A stretch of DNA of 64,000 bases from Paraspadella gotoi (taxonomy: Eukaryota; Chaetognatha): assembly GCA_051294375.1 (NCBI GenBank), contig CM119263.1, positions 4,900,374-4,964,373 of the forward strand. Reading direction: 5' to 3'. The translations under genes were made by a program, and so were the position numbers. Under the pieces are notes generated by a model that was not told the origin of the DNA, made no database searches, and saw nothing but the letters and a program-made list of their open reading frames with translations. Positions 57,573 to 64,000 of the stretch are shown piece by piece (the first letter of the stretch is position 1; each line of letters begins with the position of its first letter).

Positions 57573-58614
57573 GTGAGTATGGGGCAGAGTGAAGTCAAAG
57601 TGGGTCATGTATTGGGTTTATTTTGTTGTTTCCCCGCCCTTTTGCTTCCTTTGGCAACTCTCTTCTTCTATCATCTGTCGGTCCAAAATCTTGATTTCTT
57701 AAAGTCAATCTCTCTCCGTCTCGTGTGCTCCATCTGTCTTCTCTCTCGTGCTCGTATCCCGGCCTCTCTCTCTCTTCTCCTTCTGGAAACTTTAATCTTG
57801 CCCTTTCCACGTGCGGGTAAAACGGAGGGAGCAAGAGGCGAGGGACTGGCTTGGGCATAAGTTTGGTGCGCCGTCCCTCTCTCTCATCTTCTTCCTAGTC
57901 TCCTCTCGATCTCTGTCGTCGACTTCTCTCTCTCGTCACTTCGATTCATCTTTTCTGTCTCTCTTCATCGGGCTCTTTCTCGCTTCTGGGCTTCCTTCTC
58001 TCCGTTCCCTTCACTACGTGCCTCTTCACTCGCTCCAGAGCAGAGAGCCCTGGTTAAAGGCCAGATGTTTTAAGTTAATCGCACAGTTTGTTGCCGAAAC
58101 GTCCCTTCACTCAGTCTCACTCATTCTTTCCCTTTTCATAAAAATTCCTTTTTTATCCCTTTTTTTTTTTTTTTTTTTTTTCCCATTTTTTTTTTTTCGT
58201 TCACTTTTTTTCTCCTTTTTACCGTTGCGTCCGTGAGCAACCTCCCTACTGCAGCTCACTTGTTTTCCGGTCGGTCTGTCGGGTCGGGGTCCGGGGTCTG
58301 TCCCACTTAAAAAAAAATGCATATAATAATTTTTCTTATAGTTGGTTGCTCAATGGTTTTGTTCAAAGAAACAGAAAAAACCTCAAATCTTTTTAGAAAT
58401 TGCCTTCGCGAAGCCGCCTTGAGGAAAATTTGCTAAAAACTAATTAAAAGGAATAAAAGACCGGAAGGGTTGAAAGGATGCAGTGGCATGTCATAAAATC
58501 ACAACCAGGCAATGAAAAGTTTTTTTTCAATCATGTAGGATCCATATCATGTGATTCATGTTAAAATATAGTCACTGCGGAGCAACAGCATTGGAATTTT
58601 CGGTTCTTTTTTTA

Positions 58615-59979
58615 GGTCGGATCTGCTTATATTTCAGCAAGATCCCGATTCCTATAACTCACTCTTTTTTCGGATCCGTTCGTCCGCCCCCTCAATATTG
58701 TCGGGCACACACTTATTATCATGTCAGAAACAAGTTTCGAATTATGATAAATTTATGCAAAAAATGATGTCCCGTCTCGTTCCGTCTGTCTGTCCCGTGC
58801 CGTGGGACCCGTCCGTCCCGTCCGTTCCTGTGCCGTCTCCGCTGTTCCGTCCCACCTTAGCAAAAAAAACACCAATTAACTCGTGAATTTGGATGGATGG
58901 ATTTTTAAAAAATGAAATTTTTTTGTGTGAGGATTAGGTAAGTGTTGTGTGATTGAGCTGGATTTATGAAGTTTCGGAAATGGAATCGTCCGAAGGTGGA
59001 AATGAAGGGTTTTAAAAATGGAGGTAAAAAAAACATAAAAAAATATATTCATTCACTATTTTTTGAATACCAATTGCTCATCGGAGTGGATGGGGCTGAT
59101 TGACCTTGGAATTTTGTATGTGGGTAGGAAAAGTGTGGTGAGTTTGAAAACGGAAAATCAAGGTTTCGGATGGAATCAGGTTTGAGTTGGAAAATGAAGT
59201 TTAAAATGGAAAAAAAAAACAAAAAACCTGTTTTTATAACTAATTGATTATGCTTCTTTTTTCCTTTTAATATATTAGAATGTAATCTGCAAGAAAATGT
59301 ATTAATAAATCAAGATAATTAATCAGGTCTAATTAATCCAATTAGTAAATAAATTAATCAACAATTAATTAATTACGTTTGAAAAAAATTATGCAGTTGA
59401 AAAGTGATGCAAGTTAAAAAAAAATCTTAAAAAAGCATAAGGGATCGTCGGCTATTGCATAAAAAGAGAGAGAGAAGAGAGAGAGAGAAAGAGAGAGTGA
59501 GAGAGAGAGGAGAGTGAAGAGAAAAGAGAGAGAGTGAAGAGAAGAGAGAGAAGAGAAGGAAGACATTAAAATGAAAAAAAAAATTTCTTAAAAGATCAAG
59601 AATCGAGCCAGAGCCCAGCTAATCCATTAGAAAATTAAATGAAAAAAAAACCCGGGAAAAAAACGAAATGAATGCATGCGATAGAGCAGAAATTATTGAT
59701 GGTAATAGTAATTGATTGAGGTAATAACTAATTGTGATTGATTTGTAATAGTAATTTTATTTGGATGTAATAGGAATTGATTAATTGATTTTCGGATGAT
59801 AATCCACTTATTGATGCGATGATTAGTCATTCACCTGCTATAATGATAGTCCATTTCACTGCTATGATGATTGTCAATTTCATTGATTGCGGAATGATAT
59901 GTTCCATGTCATTGATCGATGATTAGTCAATAAAACAAACAAATGGCGTGTATGAGTGAAAGAGAGAGAGAGAGAGAAG

Positions 59980-60014
<35 letters not shown>

Positions 60015-61245
60015 AGAAGAAGAAAGAGAGAGAGAGAGAAAAGAGAGAGAGGAGAGAGAGAGGAGAAAGAAAAAAGAGAATAAAAATTTCCACGAAAATC
60101 TCGGATGAAAATATTGGGATTTTTTTGTATTGAAAAAAAAAAAAAAGCGCGGAATAAAATGGTGGCAATAATTAAAAAGTTTTTTAGAAGGAAAAAAAAT
60201 TAATCAGAATTTTTTTTTCCTTCCAAAAAAAAAAACAAACGTATCACGCAAGAGATTTTCGGGAAACAAAAGATAGGGAGGACAGACCAACACACCGAGA
60301 GAAGAGAGAGACAGAGAGAACAAAAAAATGAAAAAAGAGAGAGAGAGAGGAGAACACAAGCCCCGCTGCAGAGAAAAAGAGAAAAAGGAAAAGAGGCGAT
60401 GGTTAATAATATTAATTTGGCTAAAGAAAGAAGGAGAGAGAAGACAGGAGAGAAAGCTTTAACAACAGGCCCCCTTTAAAACCCTCGTTAAAAGAATCAG
60501 CCAGTAACGTTGATGGCGGGCGCGCCGCACGTAGCGTGAGCTTTCTCTACGCCCAAAGGAACCCGGGTTCAGCGCAAACGGTTTCGTTCGCAGCATCGTT
60601 TTTTAAACATTGAAGTGAACCCACATTTATCTAAAAATTTTTTTTTGTTTTTTTTTGTAAAAACAAAAGAAGAGAAGGAAGAGAAGAGAGAGAGAAAGAG
60701 AGAGATAGGAGAGAGACCAAATTCCAGTAAAAAGAGCGTGACGGGGAGAAAGAGGAGAGAGGAAGAGAGCGACATATATTAAACGGTTTTTGTTTTGTAA
60801 ATAAAACAAAACCAGAATTACGGAAATATTGATGATGAAACATGAGAATTTAAAAAAAGATCTTGATGATTAGAGAGCCAATATAATTTTGAAATTTCAA
60901 TAAACTCCCTATGTTGATATCACATTTTTCAGAAGCCGCATGATTGCAAAAAGAGCGAGACCGAAAAGCTAAAACCCGAATCAAAAATCTCTAGACAGGA
61001 CCAGGGCTTTGCCCGCCTGGCTCGATAATAGGGATATTTGTTTGGTTTGTGATTAAAATGTTAAACAAAAAAAACAATTTAAATAACTGTCCCTGATCAC
61101 ATTTTAAGGACATGCGATGATGACAATCTGAAAATATAAATTAATAATTAATTCTATTATTTAATTAATTTTAAATTCTCTTAATTAATTAATTAATTAA
61201 TTAATTATCGTAGGCAGATCGAACATTGTTTTGCATCAAAACTTG
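58615..61245 (+). mobile_element. Family X, long copy 2 (2.63 kb)
   Basis: Starts GGTCGGATCTGCTTATA and ends CGTAGGCAGATCGAACATTG...AACTTG. TTTTA flanks both sides (58,610-58,614 and 61,246-61,250), and the empty site is at 55,750-55,762. The interior follows copy 1 (25,951-28,757): CCGT tract, monomers, GA arrays, GATGATTGTCAATTTC array, GCGCGCCGCACGTAGCGTG patch (60,521-60,539) and GGGCTTTGCCCGCC near 61,003. The segment equivalent to 26,620-27,060 (later monomers) is absent. No coding frame conserved between the two. Confidence 0.75.
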
Positions 61246-62350
61246 TTTTATTTATCTTCTATTTAATAATTTTTCCTTTTTATTTTTCTTTTCTTTTCCT
61301 TTTCTTTCTTTTTTTTTCTTTTCTTTTCTTTTTTCTTTTTCTTTTCTTTTCCCTCTTTTTTCTTTTCTTTTCTTTTTTTTTTCTTTTTTTTCTTTTTTAG
61401 TTTCTTTTTTTAATCTTGGTTTTATCCCTCTCCAGTCTTTGCGCTAAATTCTCCTCCGACTTTTTTTATATATTTTTAAACCGCAAAAACGCAACTTTTT
61501 AAAAAAAAAAAAAAAAAAAAGAAAAGCAACCTTCGTTTTTTTTTTCTTCGCTCCTCCCCACATGTTGTTTTTCTTCTTTTTTTTTTACCACTTTTAAATT
61601 TTTTTTTTCTTTCCCTTTCCGGCCCCCCTTCAAGAGAGTTTTTTTAAAAGCCTCTGAGAGGGGTCCAGTTTTTTTTTTTTCCCTCTTCCCTCTGCTGTTG
61701 CATGAAAAAGAAAAAGTGGAAAGGACTTTTTTGAAGAAGATAATTTTTTTTTCTCATTTAAAAAAGAAAAAAAAAAATAAATAGTTGAGAGTCAAAACAA
61801 AGCGAAGAAAAACTTTCCGGTTTTTCAAAAAACCAAGAGAGAAAAATTTCCCGTAAGCGTTTTGTAAGTAATTAAATTTTCGAATGCAATTAAAAAAAGA
61901 AAAGGTTTATTATTTTCACAACATCGAATCAAAATTCGTTGGACCCGACCTCGATTAACAATTTTTTCTTCGTTTTTCCTTCATTCTTGCTCTCTTTTTG
62001 TAATTTTCCCCTCCCTTTCCTTCCCCCTTTCTTTTCTTCCCTTCTCTCCCCTCTCGACTTCCTCCCTTCTCCCCCTTCCCTCTTCTCCCACGTCTCATTC
62101 TTGATGTTCCTGCCTCCTCGCGATCCTCTCATTCTTATTTCCCCGACTGCAGCATTCTCCACCACCCCTCCATCTCTCACCGTAGGTCGTCATCTGTCGC
62201 TTCTTTTTCCCTCCTTGCCATCTCCAAATTCCCCTTTTTATAAATTTTTTTTTTTTAAATCCCGCTGCCTTTTTTTTTCTTTTTTTTTTTCTTCCTCTTT
62301 TTCCTTTTTTTTTTTTTTCTTTTTCCCCTTTTTTTCCTCACGCCCACAGA
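61246..62350. other. T/C-rich non-coding DNA
   Basis: Degenerate TTTTC array, poly-T and poly-A runs, then a C-rich pyrimidine stretch. Expanded homopolymers are typical of long-read errors. Confidence 0.7.
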
Positions 62351-63440
62351 GCTTTCGAAATTATCCGCCCACCTTGCTCCTCCGCACCCTTCCTCCCCTC
62401 GGGGCCCAAAACCCTTTTTACTTGTTTCCTCCCCCCCAGCCGCCATACTCTGCACCTTTTCTCCCTTGGGATTCTCCTTTGCCAGTTCACATCCGCCTTG
62501 ACCCTGGACCCCATTGTCCTCTCGGCCTCAGCGTCGTTCTCCAAATCGCATGTGAGGTGTCGGTCTCTCGCGGTGTAATCCTTTCTCCCCCTCCGGGTTG
62601 CATTCTATCAGGGTTCTCCGCTCTTCCTCTCCTCTCTCTCTCTCCTCATCGTCTCCTCGCTCTGTTCCTCAATCGATCTAGCGCAATGTCTACGTCATGC
62701 TTCCTGTGTCTCGTCATTATTCGAGTCTCTCGTCTCTCGACTCACTCTCTCTGCTTCTCTTCTCTCTTCATCCCCGTCGAAACCCACTTAAACCCAAGGA
62801 CCCTCACTCGTAGCCGCATCGGTCACCTTAGTATTAAGGGTTCCGATTTCCTTCCCACACGTTAAGAACACCAGTCGGTACCCACTCCAGCAGCTTCTGC
62901 AGCACACTCTAGAACCTCTATCGTTGAGCTGGCGGCAACGTTGCACTTCCCCAAATTCACAGAAACAACTTACTCATGCAAGTATCCAACCAATGCAGAG
63001 ATAACATATTCTACTGAAAAGCCACTGTGCTATTTTTGCAACCGGAGCATCTTTTTTTTCTGGAGTTGGGAGCTTTAGTTTCTAAACGCCTAATTCAAAA
63101 TAACACTTATGCCTAATACAAATTAAATTAAAATTTTATTTTTGTATACCGTATTGCAAAAAACCGTTTCAAGAGAGGCTCAAATTATTCAAAAAAGCAA
63201 CTAACTTACCCTCCTAACTAGTCCCCACACCACACGCGCGTCTCACCACCCTTCCTACTCCGCCCTATCAACCGGAGAAGAGGAGAGCGGCTTAGCATCC
63301 TCCACCATGCTACGAAAAAAAAAAAACGTTCCCATTTTTTTTCCAAAACCGCCGCAGCGAGAGAGAAGGTAAGCGCACGCTCTTTGGGCGTGAGATAACA
63401 ACGACAATACGAGGAAAAAGATATAAATGATTTCTTTTAC
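62351..63440. other. Pyrimidine-rich to mixed DNA, no gene called
   Basis: 62,351-62,780 is the least repetitive part under the 308-codon plus frame (for example PVHIRLDPGPHCPLGLSVVL), and copy 1 has a gap there, so conservation cannot be tested. 62,790-63,300 corresponds to 56,510-56,930 and is AT/C-rich. Confidence 0.4.
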
Positions 63441-63454
63441 TTTTCCCTCCGCAT

Positions 63455-63620
63455 AATAATTTGGGGCAGGATGGGCGGCGTGCGCGGCGTGGGCGGGTGG
63501 CGCCGCTGCGGGGCCCGGGCGTGGGCGGCTGGAATGCGGGCGAGCGGCAGCGAGCGCGGAGGGCGGGAGCCCCGTCGTTCCTTAGGAAAAGAGTTACAGC
63601 CGAGGATTACGCACGCTGGA
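63455..63620. other. CpG-island-like patch
   Basis: The most GC- and CpG-dense stretch of the window (GGGCGGCGTGCGCGGCGTGG and CGAGCGGCAGCGAGCGCGGA). Its start is shared with copy 1 just before the gap at 57,097. Candidate promoter or 5' UTR of a gene beyond the window; no TATA box or exon seen. Confidence 0.35.
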
Positions 63621-63670
63621 GACGATTCGAGCTTTTTTTTTTAATTTAATTCATATTCGCTACGCGCGTG

Positions 63671-63673
63671 AGA

Positions 63674-63718
<45 letters not shown>

Positions 63719-63780
63719 AGGCAAGAGAGGAGAGAGATAGAGAGAGGAAAGAGAGAGGGAGAGGAGAGAGAGAGAGAGAT
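63671..63780. repeat. GA microsatellite, interrupted
   Basis: GA units with GGAGA and GCAAGA interruptions. Confidence 0.95.
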
Positions 63781-64000
63781 TCGCTTGAGTCCCGCGTCAA
63801 AATATAAATTTTCCACGCGTTTTTTAATCTCTTCTCTGAAAAATTTTCTTTCACAACCGTTAATGTTCATTTTATTATTTCTTCTTTTTTTTTTTCCGCG
63901 ACGAATGATATTAAAAACTACTTTCGACCGAAATCGGTGAAGTGGCCGTGCGAAAAAAAAATTTTCCTTTAAGGGGCAAAAAAAAAAAAAACCAAAAGAA
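63781..64000. other. Window end, AT-rich
   Basis: Unbiased then A/T-rich DNA ending in poly-A runs. No feature seen. Confidence 0.5.

Larger units (their letters stand above)
57122..63480. repeat. Block T, copy 2
   Basis: Longer, noisier copy of 54,604-57,070. It adds a complete family X element (58,615-61,245) and the sequence corresponding to the two gaps of copy 1. Homopolymers are systematically longer than in copy 1. The longest frame of the window (61,939-62,865, 308 codons) lies in its pyrimidine-rich part and is not supported as a gene. Confidence 0.85.

Noticed and set aside
61939-62865. Longest open frame of the window (308 codons, plus)
   Set aside because: More than half runs through pyrimidine-rich, homopolymer-inflated sequence giving F, S, P and L. 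No domain recognised, and copy 1 has a gap at most of it, so there is no independent support.

Overview
The window looks like intergenic and intronic DNA of a eukaryote, probably an invertebrate animal. Evidence: very dense microsatellites (mostly GA/CT, then AAAG, TTTA, GATG, TTTTC and CGT), several kinds of transposon, no operon-like packing, no long open frame of normal amino-acid composition, and isolated vertebrate/insect-type regulatory words such as TCACGTGA and AATAAA. An arthropod with a repeat-rich genome (for example a decapod crustacean) would fit, but no diagnostic gene is present and the taxon is not established.

Most of the window is present two or three times as noisy near-copies. 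Block R1 (1-8,095) recurs at 8,274-17,800 and in part at 21,851-24,105. Block V (17,790-19,580) recurs at 24,095-25,950. Block W (19,583-21,825) recurs at 28,758-31,100. Block Y (about 38,400-41,215) recurs at 42,507-44,350. Block Z (46,795-48,856) recurs at 48,957-50,850. Block T (54,545-57,096) recurs at 57,122-63,480. Copies differ mainly by one-base indels and by array lengths, and some restart right after gaps of exactly 25 N. Unmerged haplotypes or long-read gap filling explain this at least as well as true tandem duplication.

The copies act as built-in controls and expose mobile elements with filled and empty sites. A 3.04-kb long-inverted-repeat element lies at 13,926-16,967; its empty site is at 7,298-7,302. 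A family called X here has a palindromic end (core ATCTGCTTATAAGCAGAT). It has two long copies (25,951-28,757 and 58,615-61,245), both with empty sites in the window, and several 0.2-0.45-kb short copies. A diverged, inverted relative of the core of the 3-kb element lies at 44,940-46,790.

Non-duplicated, more complex DNA lies at 1,720-3,320, 31,100-38,400 and 50,850-54,540. It holds the only gene hints: a possible terminal exon with poly(A) signal (37,656-37,842), a weak minus-strand frame (35,008-35,325), an acidic/arginine-rich open stretch (51,763-51,960), and a 15-codon signal-peptide-like start before a donor site (57,528-57,572, inside block T). All are low confidence. Other signals are an E-box/nuclear-receptor cluster (4,216-4,339), a G-quadruplex-prone cluster (34,748-34,785), two perfect hairpins (35,716-35,754 and 36,029-36,075) and a CpG-rich patch (63,455-63,620). 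No rRNA, tRNA or CRISPR array was recognised. No system with a demonstrable function was found; family X is the best candidate for something undescribed.
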